A DNA stretch of 64,000 nucleotides from Strobilurus pachycystidiatus (lineage: Eukaryota > Basidiomycota > Agaricomycetes > Agaricales > Physalacriaceae). A program made the position numbers and the translations under genes. The notes under the pieces were generated by a model, which worked only from the letters and a program-made list of their open reading frames with translations, ran no database searches and was not told the origin of the DNA. Shown here one piece after another: positions 42,688 to 53,646 of this stretch. Position 1 is the first letter of the stretch. Every line of letters starts with the position of its first letter. The stretch covers positions 1-64,000 of the forward strand of contig JAHLMK010000036.1 of the NCBI GenBank assembly GCA_019915135.1, written 5' to 3'.

Positions 42688-45078
42688 ATGTCCAGCTCCT
42701 CATCTCATCCCGCGTCATCATCCACACCCGCCGTCGCCAGCGCTTCACGTGTCAGATACGCCCCGCTCAAGTCTTACGAGGGCAAAGTGGGCTACTTCGA
42801 TGAAGCGGAACGCATGTTCATCACCTCGCCCAATTGCGAGTACATCGAGCTCCCGCCATATCCTCGCGAAGACCATACGACGATGATGCTTCGGGACCGA
42901 CATTTTGGTCACGACGACCCACTGTATCACCCTCAGCCATTTGACTATTCCGTCGCCCATCTAGCCCTCATCCGCCACCCCTCCAAACTCCAACATACAG
43001 ACGAACTCCTGTGGCACCTCCCAGGAGAGTCCCATTTCGAGCGCGTCAAGCTGGGAGACGCCTCGTCTGGTCTTGGTACCATTGACCGCCCATTTTGCGA
43101 TGTTTTGAGGGATCATTGGCGGCGAGTGAAGAAGCGCCTTGCAGAGGAGAACACAAAGCAAGCGGGGACCGACGACCAGGGCAAGCTGATGAGCGATCCG
43201 TACCTGCAAGACGTTTTCCCTCGCATGAAGTATCTTGCGGGGCGCCTCGATATACCTTCCAGTTACGACGAAGCAGTCATGGTGTGGTGCATGCTCCAGC
43301 GGCTCATCCTCGAGGTCGAGGCGCGCATGACTTGGCTGCTCGAAGTGCGGGCCATCTTTCGCGACGTGACTGCGAAACGGGTTGGTGTGCGAAATGTTGT
43401 CGGTGCTGTAACCGACCAGAAGGACATTGCGGACAGTTTGTATCGAGTATGTGTCTCTTTTGTCGATGTCTGGGGTTTCACTAATCTGATCCTTAGGCCG
43501 GTGTTCCTATCTGGCTCTGTCGGCCCATTGGTGCTGAAGAGGGTGTCAGAGTCGACAGCTGGGTGACGTACCCGCCGGACATGCGCCCCAAGGACTTCGT
43601 CGTCTCGTACAACCATGCAACTCCTCCCCACCCAATCGTATTCGAGGGGAGTGTTGCCTCTCTCGAACGTTATCGCGGCATGGCACACTACATCAGAAAG
43701 CTCGCCTCACCACCCGACTTCTTCTCCAACAAGAGTGGAGTCGCCATTCTTCCTTCGTTGTCAACATCTTCCACCACCACCACCTCCAAAAAACGAACTT
43801 ATTCGGCTCGGTCGCGTCCTGCTTTGACGTCTCCCACCGTCCCCGATTCTCTGCCATCCGCTGCAGGACCTTCGCGTCTGAGATCCACGGCCCAGAGCCA
43901 CACACCATGTAAGTCTTGATCTATTCAATGCTAACCTAGCTAACTCGAACTTTGCAGATCCACTACCTCCGCGCCCCACTACCCTCAAGCCGAAAGGACC
44001 GCCTACCCTTCAACGCGATAAGTTCGTTGATGTCCACACGCCTCTTATGCCCCGTTCGGTTGGAAGTTGGACGACAGCTCTGGGTCGCGTCAAGGCGGAT
44101 ACCGCCCATTCGCCGCGAGTCATTCCTGCTGAGGGTGTCAATGCCGGCTACGCTCTCCCCGATCCCAACGTTATCGCTGGCGTCGACAAGGACCACACGC
44201 GCGGGTACATGTTCACCGCCTATGTCCGGCTTCGGCACATCCTCCACTATCGCATGCAGTCGGACGCCTTCGAACCTTTGAATGCCATGGCGTGGAGGCG
44301 AATTCTGGGCATTGAGCTCCACCCAAGCGAGGGAGAAGGGCGGTCGAGGGTACAACATCAGGAGATGAAGAAGGATCTGTGTGACTGCATCGAGAAGGGC
44401 GGTCTTCAAGTGCGTAATTGCTAACTCACGGAATCATTCCTGATCTTTTTGCAGGGTACCGTGGACATCTCCAACCTGAGACACTCCCTCGTTAATTGGC
44501 GCGGGACCGAATTGGAACAAAATCGAGTTCCACCCCCCCGGATCGGCAAAGAGATCCTTTGGGAGCTCTTCGAGATCAATTTCCGCGTTGAGCTCCTCAC
44601 CCTCGACCGCCACTGCTACACACTCAAACCGGAAGGCTTTGCCGAGGCCGTCATGGATGTCGATGTCGACGCAGGGGAACCGGAGCCGGGAGAGTATGTG
44701 GAGAGCCAAAGCTTTGACGACTTGGATGCCTCCTCCCACGCGGATCGACAACTTCGAGTACTCGGTGCCATGAGTTACTGGGAGAGCAGTCTCATCCCCG
44801 GCGTTTTCAAGGACATCGAGGACGAGGGATTCGGCTCGCAGTGGCATCCGGAGCGTCGACGGGCATTCGGAGACTTGTTCCGGGTGATGCGAGGGTGGCG
44901 TGGCGTTCCCGAGATGGATGCAGCCACGGTCAAAGCAGCGACAAAGTGTCTCGGGGAGAGGTCGCTGGACCTTGGAGAGCAACTCGTCGCCGAAGACCGC
45001 CTGGCCCATCATTACGTTCGATGCTTCTATAAGATCTTTGGACGTCCACCTCTTGTACCACACGGCCTCCGCGATTGA
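42688..45078 (+). CDS. hAT-borne accessory gene, unknown function (748 aa)
   Basis: Exons are 42688-43446, 43497-43908, 43958-44409 and 44455-45078, with introns of 45-50 bp GT-AG and an open frame to TGA. Start context: ATG followed by a Ser-rich N-terminus. The first 340 residues look globular, helical and tryptophan-rich (YDEAVMVWCMLQRLILEVEA). Next comes a Ser/Thr/Pro/Arg-rich linker, then a second globular half (YALPDPNVIAGVDKDHTRGY, WELFEINFRVELL) with an acidic patch (DVDVDAGEPEPGE). No signal peptide, membrane span or catalytic motif recognised. From memory it resembles an uncharacterised multi-copy agaricomycete family. Its position inside an intact transposon, transcribed away from the transposase, suggests a job for the element (regulation, target choice or host defence), but that is inference. 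Confidence 0.85.
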
Positions 45079-45290
45079 CACTACACTTTACAGACTTTTT
45101 TTTACTTATATCTTGACTCTTGGTCCGCTACCATTACGATACGCATACTCGTCGCCTCTACGCTCCGCCGGCGGATTTATATTTGTATTATTACTACATG
45201 TGATCTTGGACTTTCGAATTTTTTTTTTTGTTAATGGCTTGATAGAAGAACAATGTCATAACTTATTGCATGTGGAGGCAAGGCATTCAT

Positions 45291-45387
45291 CGCCGTTTGG
45301 CCTAATGGTAACACGCCCTCGTCTGTTGGTTCTCAACGTGAAAATGGCTGGAACTCTGCGGGTTCGATTCTCGTAGGGTTCATTTTG
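45291..45387 (+). ncRNA. tRNA-like sequence with Pol III A and B boxes
   Basis: Contains an A-box-like TGGCCTAATGG at 45298 and a B-box-like GGTTCGATTC at 45361 with a plausible T-arm, then TTTT at 45383. The 5' and 3' acceptor strands pair poorly and the anticodon arm is irregular, so this is not a normal tRNA. It is more likely a tRNA pseudogene or a tRNA-derived short element. It lies inside the hAT, downstream of the accessory gene. Confidence 0.35.
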
Positions 45388-45419
45388 TTACAATGCCTTG
45401 GGTCTACTCACAATACTAA

Positions 45420-45594
45420 TAAAAGTGGGGCAAGTATCAACGGGTATCCGGCAGACCAGCCTCTTGGCCCGATACTTACTCGGTACCCGGGTGTCGCATA
45501 CCCGAGTATTCTTTAGCACCCGAGTAAGGGTCTACCCGGATAGAGGTGTTGTACTCGGGTATACCCGTTTTCGCAGCACTCGTTGGGGACTCTA
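45420..45594. repeat. hAT right terminus and subterminal motif array
   Basis: Mirror of the left array: repeated CCCGAGTA/TACTCGGGT motifs (for example catacccgagtattc, gcacccgagtaagg, tactcgggtataccc). It ends in the inverted terminal repeat at 45578-45594. Confidence 0.8.
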
Positions 45595-45603
45595 ATCTCT
45601 ATT

Positions 45604-46430
45604 GAGATCTGCTACCGAAAAGTTGCTCCAGAGTGTGTCGTAACGTTAATGCCAATGCTTGATGGGAGGAAGAAGGAAGGCTTGCTTACAACGGCACCGT
45701 TTGTATGTTGCTCCGCCATCTTTTGACCATGATATTTTGAGGATCAATGTGTCGCGGATGCAATGCAACGAACTCTTTCCCGGTACTCCATAGCGAGGGT
45801 ATGGTCGCCTCCCAATCCAGCAAAGAGATCGTAAAGCCTTGACGAAGTTCAGAAAGAGCAGTAAGGATCAGTCCAAAGACGGGACTTGCCGTATATCTTG
45901 TCGTTCTGTTGCATTTATAGGAACAGGTTATATTGGATGTTGCAGAAGTACCGGACGTCCGACCTGTTCTAATCTTAGTATCCTGCTTCTCATCACTGAG
46001 ATGGCCATGATTGAACGCACTCGACTCTAGTTAGGCATCAGTCAGCGGCGATGTCAAGGAAGATCAAGAACGCTGTACCCACCTGCAATAGAACTTGTAC
46101 GGATTCAGAAGTTCGTGATGGAAGAAGAACTGGACAGGTATCAGCGTCCTGCGTCGGCCAAGGTGGTTGAATACACGCACCCGGAGTTGAACCGACACAT
46201 GTTTCGATACGTGTTCCAAGATCAGTCGCTGGACTGGCTTGGGGAATCATCCTCCTTGCGAGACACTGCCTATAGCAGGGCGTCAAAAGGGATTTGGTAA
46301 GCGAGGAAGGATGGGAGACGCACCACCGTAAATGATCCGCGGCGCAACCATTCTCATACGGGCTTTCTTCGCGCGGTCCTTGTCGATCCCGTTAGGTTGG
46401 ACCCAGTGTGGCGATGGGATGAGGCCAAAT
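45604..46430 (-). pseudogene. Alpha-1,2-mannosyltransferase (GT15), 5' part
   Basis: The minus strand gives FGLIPSPHWVQPNGIDKDRA, RIIYGG, an intron-like gap, YRNMCRFNSG, a second GT-AG gap, FFFHHELLNPYKFYCR, then a TIPSLWS segment followed by KEFVALHPRHIDPQNIM, and WSNFSVADL. This is the N-terminal to central part of a KRE2/MNT1 enzyme. Stops and frame changes occur in the middle (near 45890-45930). WSNFSVADL at 45604 continues in frame into DLDFWRS at 37453 when the insertion and one GAGATCT copy are removed, so both parts are one gene. The frameshifts show it was or became a pseudogene independently of the insertion. Confidence 0.8.
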
Positions 46431-46719
46431 TGGAGCAGAGATCACGTCAACACAACAGCGCGTCTCTACATGGGATTAGGCTTGACGCTTCAAGAGAGCA
46501 CTCAACGATGCCGGGTGCAATGTTGATTGCTACCCAGGACGGGTTCTGTGAGAGGGTTGTAGTCAGGGACTCCGACAGGCATGGGAGATGAGAATGGCAG
46601 CTCACACCCTCAGGCTCTGGCAGGCATCCAAACGTTGTTGCGCCACGCTCTAAAGCCGGTAACCGTTCCTTCGTGTTCCAGCACCCGCCTGTCGCTCCGC
46701 ATAGCTGCCATACACGAGC

Positions 46720-47010
46720 AATCTGATACTCCAGGCCGCGACAAAATGGAAAAGGGCCACGGGAGATCGCGCTCTTTCATGTTCCAGATATCCGCAGGAG
46801 TACCGGGGGTAATGGCGGTATCAGCCGCACAGAAACATCCAAAGACGAGCAATAAGGACCGTCTCGATGTTCTTTGCTATTGCGATGGGGATTGACCACA
46901 CGGAGAAGTGCGCATAGCAGCCGAGGTAAATAGAGTTCCGGCCAACGAGATCGGAGAGCGGTCCCAAGTACACCGGGACGACGACTAAGAGGCTGTAAGG
47001 TATTTAGAAC
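46720..47010 (-). pseudogene. Major facilitator superfamily transporter remnant
   Basis: The minus strand reads LLVVVPVYLGPLSDLVGRNS, IYLGCYAHFSVWSIPIAIAK and ADTAITPGTPADIWNMKERD. GPLSDLVGR is the loop 2-3 signature of MFS permeases, and the last block resembles the TM4-5 region of drug:H+ antiporter-type members. A stop and frame change separate the pieces. No other helices were recovered. Confidence 0.5.
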
Positions 47011-48250
47011 GATTCGAAGAGGGCAAAGATAGGAAAGAACGCACCGTTGAAGACAAACATTTTGATTTGACCAATACCAGTGGCAACACTGAACTTCTCG
47101 CACATGCCCGTACTACCAGTGGAGAAGGAGGCGGTGGCGAGATCACTAAGAGAGTATCAGCATGCAAGGACCATCCGAACCAAAGAGTTGGAGGATGTAC
47201 ATGGAAATGTATGATGCGCTGCTGCTTGACATGAGACCACTGCAGAGCCCGAGCAGTCGCCAACGCAGGATATTTGGAGCAAAAGATCATACATTCATAG
47301 GCTCCTTAAGGCCGTTCGCCTTATAAGTAGCAAAAACGGCAACATCTGGGCATCGGGCTTGCCAGGGATGCAACCGCTGACGGCAAAGGTTGCAGGTGTC
47401 TGCCTCGCCGAGGTAGGCTAGGAGTCCGGACGGCCTAGGTTGTTGTAGGTGGCTTCTGAGGAAGGGAGATCCGCTACACAGAGTTTCAACATTCAACTGC
47501 TTCCCACGACGGGTAACGAAGCCACGCACACAAACGATCGTACGAACGGTTTGAGTGGCCCCAACACCTGGTTTACACCCTCCACGGTGTCCGTATCCAC
47601 CTAGTTCCCGTTTATGGACCAAATTGAGCCTGACGTGGTAAACAACAGCGCGTGGATTGGGAACGCAGGGACATGAATCTACACGGCTGTCAGTAAAGAT
47701 AAAGAAACAGATTCAAAGGGACAGCTGGCTAGGAGGGGCCAGAACAGCGGCAAGTCTCTTTGCCGAGGACCTCCCAGAGCAGCCGTGAGACCGGTGCGCG
47801 AAACGTGTGCAGACTTACCGAGAGTGCTCAGTGGGAGATGCCGACTCAACGTCAATGTTGAAGTAGAGGCTGTCCAGGGTAGAAAGGTACCTCGAGACGC
47901 GTTGTATCGCCTTGCGACGGACAACACGTAGTCAGAGGTGGCGGTGGAGAGAAAGTTGGGAGTTTGCAAACCCTAGCCATCATTTCCGCAGGAAGAGGCC
48001 ATATGGTGATCGCCGAAGTGACCGGCGACACTTCGGCAGCCAAAGTGCTGAAGTACAAACAGTTTCAATTACCCCGCCTTTGAGCTTCGCGTCGCTCTTG
48101 TTCCTCCTTACTCCTCACCGCCATCCTCTCCTTCTGCGACGACCCCCTTCCTTGATCCCGCCTTTACGATAACTCATTTGACGACAATTCACCATCATTT
48201 CAAGACTTTCTTTCCTTCTACAACGACACACATCTCCATATACCGGCGCA
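47010..48250. other. No supportable gene; dispersed repeat copy
   Basis: Short ORFs only. Positions 47870-47950 (minus) repeat 33912-33990. The last 100 bp is pyrimidine-rich and may be the promoter of the gene starting at 48252. Confidence 0.35.
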
Positions 48251-48251
48251 C

Positions 48252-48991
48252 ATGGCCATTCAGTCGAGACCCATTCGCGAGGAAGGCGACAATGACGATG
48301 GGAAGTAAGTGTTATCTGCTCAAGCTGTCTATGACAGTTCTCAATGGATGTTACAGCGTGTCTGGTACAGATTATCGCATCTGCAACAACTGTAGAAAGC
48401 GCATACCCTTCCGCACTATCCAGAGTAATGCCCATGGCAATCAGGGCCAGCGGATGGCCTGCGTAAGTCTGCCTCTTCATGCCGCAAAGCTATCTAACCT
48501 GTTGCCTATAGTGCTTTGGAGTCAACTCGGAGACAGGCGTCTCATGCAACTTCGTACGCCGCCCTACAAAGCGACGACGACGTTCACGGTCTCACTCGCG
48601 CTCTCTATCCACGCCACCTACCGTCCCAGCATCTCTCTCGCAACTGTTGCTTACCATTCGCATTCCTGGCAAAGGCGGCAAGCCCGATCACGTCAAATGT
48701 CCAGATCCTCGCTGTGGCAAGGCTGCTAACGCCAAGTGCCTATACCACTGCTGTGCTCGGCACTGCCGCAAACGTGGAGGTTGCAACCTCCAAGGACATG
48801 AGGGGTTGCCATCCTCCTCATCTCAGTCGTCTTCTGGCCCTCAGCTGCCTCGACCTCCGGTGCCACACGCACGCGCTCGACCATCAAAGACACCGCCAGA
48901 TGGTTTGCCATCCTCGTCATTTCAATCGTCCTCTGACTCTCATCCAACCCGACCCTCAGCACAACGGACACCACGCGATCATTCTCCTTAG
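48252..48991 (+). CDS. Cysteine-cluster (zinc-ribbon-like) protein, 212 aa
   Basis: Three exons (48252-48304, 48357-48462, 48512-48991) with 49-52-bp GT-AG introns and consistent phase, ending in TAG. It has two Cys groups: CNNCRKRIPF near residue 26 with later C-C residues, and a second run CPDPRCGKAANAKCLYHCCA followed by RHCRKRGGCNLQGHE, giving Cys/His spacing suited to zinc binding. Between them is an Arg/Ser-rich segment, and the tail is Ser/Pro-rich. From memory this layout matches multi-copy agaricomycete proteins found with DNA transposons. A downstream frame (49019-49180) may be a detached later exon of the same family. Predicted role: DNA or protein binding. The link to a specific transposon is not shown here. 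Confidence 0.65.
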
Positions 48992-51900
48992 GAGCCCTCT
49001 CCTCCCACTCCTGATATTCAAGCGCCCCCTGCTGCTACTCGTCGCCAAAAACAACCATCTGGGTTCACGGATCCTACACCGAATCCTCGGTTTGCATCAC
49101 AGATGCAGAGCGCATTTACACAAGCTACTTTACGGCACCAAGAGGATGCACCCCATGTCACCATTATTAGCCTTTTCTTGGGTGATTGCCACTTTTCCAA
49201 AAGCCTCCCAGGTAGCCCACTTGCACAGCCACATGATTTCCCTTTATACCTCTGCCCAGCCTCTGCCAGTGCCTCGACCGGATTGAGCTGTAATTAGGGT
49301 TAGGTGCATTCTTCACTATCCCGGAGATTCAGAAATGAATATATCTTTCCATAGCTGATTCAGCATGTTCTATCGGGCCCAGGATATAGATACATGCATA
49401 TATTGATGATATATTAGGTGACACGTATTTGATGGAAGGCAGGGAGCCGCCGTGCGCTGGATGCCGATTCCCATTTTGGATGTACTTTTGAGCCACCCCG
49501 CAGCAATCATCGGTGAGGGAGCTCCCCCGACACCACGCAATCTCATTTGCACGATACCCCCACGCTGACGTCCCTCCGCATACCTGCTGCTGAAGCAGCC
49601 ATTGGCTGGCCTCACTTGTATCCCGAATTGCCGCCGACACCCAACACACGCTCCCGGTATGCCCCCCCCCCGACCCGGGTCTCCCCCACCCCCTCGTTGC
49701 CGGAAGCCCGCCATTTCATCCCATCCAGCTCACACTCCCAGCCCGTTGATGAGCTCTTTCTCGCATCCCGTATCCCGCATCCCACACGCCGATCGTAGCC
49801 CTGCTCGCCCCTCCTCCGGCTTCGCTTACCCCACCTCTTCACCCACCCTCCCCCACCCGTTCCCCTTCCCCATTCGCGTGCTCCCCCCGCACCTTAGCGG
49901 GCATCCACCCTTTCACAAGGGTCGTATGATCGAGGTGCAGGACGGATGCGGGATCGGCCTAACGGGATCGGGGAGATGTTGAGAATCATGCCCGACGATC
50001 AGCCCCTACACAACTGTGCAGGGGCGCTCAGCCGTGCATGAAACCTCGTGCTTCAGGTAAGCTGACGACGGGGGATACGGGGACTCGCGGGTGGGGAGAG
50101 GGATGCCGTATTTCCCGGGGGCGGACGAGGAGTGAAGAGGATGCTGAGGGTGGTTGAGGCAATAAATGGGGCCGTCAACGTTGCTGGGGGAATAGAAGAG
50201 TCGATGGTGGAAGAGGATGGTGGTGAGGGTGGTCAGATGGTTGCGAAGACGGTCGTGCAATGGTGATGGGGCAGTGGCGCGATGGTGTAGTCGGTGGCGG
50301 TGTCGTAGTCGTCGTATGTGCGGCGCTGACGTTATCAGCGAGTAAATGACATCCTCGATGGCGTTGTTGTCACAGAAGTTGCCGTGCAATGCGGGCTGCG
50401 GGGGCGACGATGTCCGCATGGATGGGATGGGCAAAGTGCGAGCGTAGTAGTGGCGCGGGGTTGGGCGACGTGGAGGTCAAAGCTCGGCGCTGCAATTTGT
50501 CGACTAGACTATGGAAGAGTTCAAGAGATGAAATCAGATAGAAGTAATCCTGGAGCGAAAGGCACTGCAGGCCAGGTTGAGTGGAAAAAGAAAGAAAAAA
50601 CTCACCAGCGCGGCATGCTCGCCAGCAGACGAGCAGTGCCATTTCCACCGGCCGCCGTCCTTGCAGAGGCCTCTTCTGGGGTGCGACGGTGCTAGCGCTG
50701 CTTGGCGTTGACTTTCCGAGTCGACGGCGCCGATTTTCCTTGAGCTGCCCGTTGGCTGGGGCTTACGCGGCAACGTGTCCGTATGCTGACGATCCGTGGC
50801 TCAATCAGCCGCGGCAAGCCAAAAAATATCCGTAGGAGGGGAGGAGGCGCAATGGCCAGACGGCGGCGGCGGCAAACAGTCCAGCCGGTAGTCGTCGTCG
50901 TGGTTGAGAGTCAAGCAGTAGGTCGCCAAAGCGTGCGATCGTTGTCCGGCCAATGCCGGATTTCGAGCGCGTTGCATCGTCGACGTTATCCACGACGTTC
51001 TGCGCACTGTCAACACCTGAGATTCTGTGTACCGCCTCTTGCATTCACTTTGAATCACCGAAATAAATTGAGGCTTTTTCCGATTTAATTCGCCGCCAAC
51101 ATTGAATCAAGCGAGCATATGAATACATCTCGTATGAGTATGTGTACCTTCTCCCTGCCAAAAGGTAACATTTTCAGTATTTTTGGTTATCTTAGAGCCC
51201 GACGTGTTCTCAGATATGCGCCCCAGCTCCGCTCACCGCCGCCGCCTCCGTCGTCGCGCACGCCGCCGTTGATCGTACCAAAACTCGATTTGTGGAATTT
51301 CGGTCCGATGTCCGGCTATCAATTCTCGACGACGATACGGCCTCTGTCGCCGCTATCTCTGTATATCGGCCTCGGGGGGCTTGTTGGAGAATGCAAAGTG
51401 GGTCGCCCGGGTGACCGTTCAGAGCCATGGTGCCAGATTTTTGAGCCTTTGCAGACACAACCCCATCATACGGCGCAGAGCTTTCCGTTACGGCGCGGGA
51501 AGTCCAACAGGACCACCCACATACCGTAAGCGGAAATGCCATCGAGATGGAACTGGCATGCAATGGGGAATACAGGTCCCGGGCGGTTGGCTGATGGCCG
51601 GAGCGGAGGTGTGGGGATGGAAATGGGTGGGTGCCTCAATGAGCGCTTAGCGCTTACCCCGTGTGTAGATTGCCTGTAAGCAAAAATCAGCCTCGGAGAT
51701 GAATAAACCAGTTCAAAACTGACGTGCACAGATTTGAAGAAACACACCTTGAACGAGCGCGCGCCGCGCCGGGGTCAGATCAACAGACCCCGCCCATATT
51801 CTGTACATCAAGGGGCGGGGTAGCGCGCCGTTTGAACCAGTGCACCGTCGTCGTCGTCACGCCGGTCGTCGTCGTCGTTGTTGCCCTGTGCTGCCCATGT

Positions 51901-52640
51901 TGGTGGAGCTTACACATCATGCACAAGTTTGTCGCCGTGGTGCAGATGCAGACTGTCCAGCCCTACGAAAGCGTAGAATCCAGGACTTGTTGGTGTTGGG
52001 GCAATGGGGGCGCAGGGGTGACACAAGACTGCATGAGCAAGTTGTGGTCAGAGGGCAAGTGCCGACAGCACAGCCCTATGCGAATTGGGATTCAGGCACT
52101 AAGCTGCGATCAGCGCTCTCGTGCATCCCCATCCCGCCCATTGACTCCCAGTCGATGAATGACGGCGGCAATGGGCATGTTGACTGCAGACATGTGGTGG
52201 CTGATGCTGGAAGCAGAAATTTTCCTGACCCAGGGGCCGGGGCGCGCATACATTCTGGGACCGGGATATGCCGCAAGCAAGGTGAGCGCGCCCAATTGAG
52301 CCCACCCATTATATACCGTTTCGAGCTACTATTGAAGTATTATTCCCATGGATTTTTATGAATATTAGAGACCCCAGCCTGCCCAAATGGGCGGCTGAAC
52401 CAGCATCCAAATGAGGCAAGTAAAATGTGTGGCTGTGCAAGTGGCCTACCTGGGAGGCTTTTGAAAAGGTGGCGATCGCCGGGTCTGTGAGGATAATAAG
52501 TGGGGCACCGCCTGGAGGATGCTCAGAAGAAGCGATGAGCTGAAACAGAGCGTCAAGTATATGAAAAGGCTCTTCGTCAAACAGTGACAATCATCGGCTG
52601 GACAGAGGTACAGTAATCATTTGTCGCCTGTGTTCCCCCT
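48992..52640. other. No supportable gene; partial repeat copies
   Basis: GC-rich with long overlapping ORFs that compete in several frames. The segment 49187-49262 (plus) is repeated in reverse at 52385-52490. Both encode IATFSKASQV followed by a His-rich stretch (HLHSH), which suggests two decayed copies of one multi-copy family facing each other. A low-complexity CGTCGTCGTC-type stretch lies at 51845-51880. Confidence 0.4.
52385..52490 (-). repeat. Inverted partner of 49187-49262
   Basis: The shared stretch begins with caaaagcctcccaggtag and continues cacttgcacagccaca with a few mismatches. Confidence 0.65.
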
Positions 52641-53165
52641 TCTGATCTCTACCTTAGAATGACGACGAGCCCTCTATCATTTCTTATCAGGATATACCAA
52701 CGTGGCCACTCGTTGCAATTTCCTCTTCTATTCTCGAGGACCTAGCCTTTCCGAAGCCTGTGAGACTCGTCAAAGTCTACAATCAGACCCGACTCGTCTG
52801 GGAGACGGTCAATGTCGGCTTCGTCATCAACTCCCTTCCCACAAACATTATCTACGTTTAAGTAATCTCTGCACGTAATTTACTCGATTCCGCTATGCCC
52901 CGGTTCTAACCGCAACAACAGTGGGATGTCTCTGATTCGGACGCGCATCCAAGACCCTCAGTCCGCCTATGCACCAAACGACGACCAGGATTCGGACTCT
53001 GACTACCGCGGCATCAACCCCACGCTCTGCTTGCGCACCGTCCGTACGGCCGCCAGCGCCATCGCCGAGATTCGTACCCGCCTCCTTCGCTTGCTCCGTC
53101 CTCTCGGCCAGATCGAGCATGTCGTCAGCGAAGGACCCCGGATTATACCCTATGGACCTTGATAC
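52640..53165 (+). other. Protein-like fragment, unassigned
   Basis: The plus strand reads VKVYNQTRLVWETVNVGFVI and SLPTNIIYV before a stop near 52862. A 21-nt stretch near 53103-53123 is identical to the flippase remnant just before its phosphorylation site (about 12956-12980), so a second scrap of that gene may be present. Evidence is thin. Confidence 0.25.
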
Positions 53166-53170
53166 CAAAA

Positions 53171-53285
53171 CCGGACACGGAGGCGTAATTTTGGGCGGTA
53201 ACTCTCAGGAGACATGGGCGATTTTTTTGACCTGGACACCGATTTCTTGTCCGGACATGGAGAAATTTTGGCAGTAACCTTCAGG
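53171..53285. repeat. Two imperfect 80-bp tandem units
   Basis: Units start ccggacacggaggcg (53171) and ccggacatggagaaa (53251). Each carries aattttgg and gtaac close to the end, then a short c-tcagg. Confidence 0.6.
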
Positions 53286-53335
53286 CGAAAATCCGGATAC
53301 CGATCCTCAAGGCCAGGCGCAAAGACTATCTCAAG

Positions 53336-53416
53336 GCGGGTGGTTGAGTGGTCTGAGCAGGCTATCAGCACCCTCATTTTGTGTTCCCTTATCGGTTCGA
53401 GTCTTTTAGCTCCCGC
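53336..53416 (+). ncRNA. Degenerate tRNA-like sequence
   Basis: An A box TGGTTGAGTGG at 53341 and a B box GGTTCGAGTC at 53394 sit between complementary GCGGG and CCCGC ends 81 nt apart, the length of a Leu/Ser-type tRNA. The T stem pairs badly, so I regard it as a tRNA pseudogene or SINE head. Confidence 0.35.
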
Positions 53417-53646
53417 TTTGATTTTCGTGAGGATATCCCGAGTCCAGTGCTCATTGGTGCTCCCAGTATTTTTGCTTACAGCAATCTGGAAGCATCTCTT
53501 GTATTGTATCTCTGTGTTCTTGTCCATGTCACTAAGCACCAACTATCTAATATTTTTCACGATCGACACCTGTTTACATCAGCAATTCTTGACTCGATCT
53601 CTTCAGACATTGATGACTAGCGCCGCCCTCGCCGACCACACCAAAA

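Larger units (their letters stand above)
37896..45594. mobile_element. Complete 7.7-kb hAT transposon with accessory gene
   Basis: Both ends carry the 17-bp inverted repeat TAGAGTCCCCAACGAGT. The element is flanked by a perfect 8-bp target duplication, ATCTCTAT (37888-37895 and 45595-45602). It contains a ten-exon hAT transposase on the minus strand (38211-41265), a divergent four-exon gene of unknown function (42688-45078), subterminal arrays of CCCGAGTA-like motifs at both ends, and a 510-bp fold-back between the genes. Intact termini, a perfect duplication and two undamaged multi-exon genes point to a recent and perhaps autonomous insertion. This contrasts with the decayed host genes around it. 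Most hAT elements encode only a transposase; the second gene is the unusual part. Confidence 0.92.

Noticed and set aside
41897..42886. 329-codon plus-strand ORF
   Set aside because: It begins inside the fold-back and runs out of frame into the accessory gene's first exon. The composition is Pro/Ser/His-rich and it lacks domains; the intron-containing gene from 42688 explains the coding signal better.
45291..45387. Functional tRNA-Glu
   Set aside because: The acceptor strands do not pair and the anticodon arm is irregular despite good A and B boxes.
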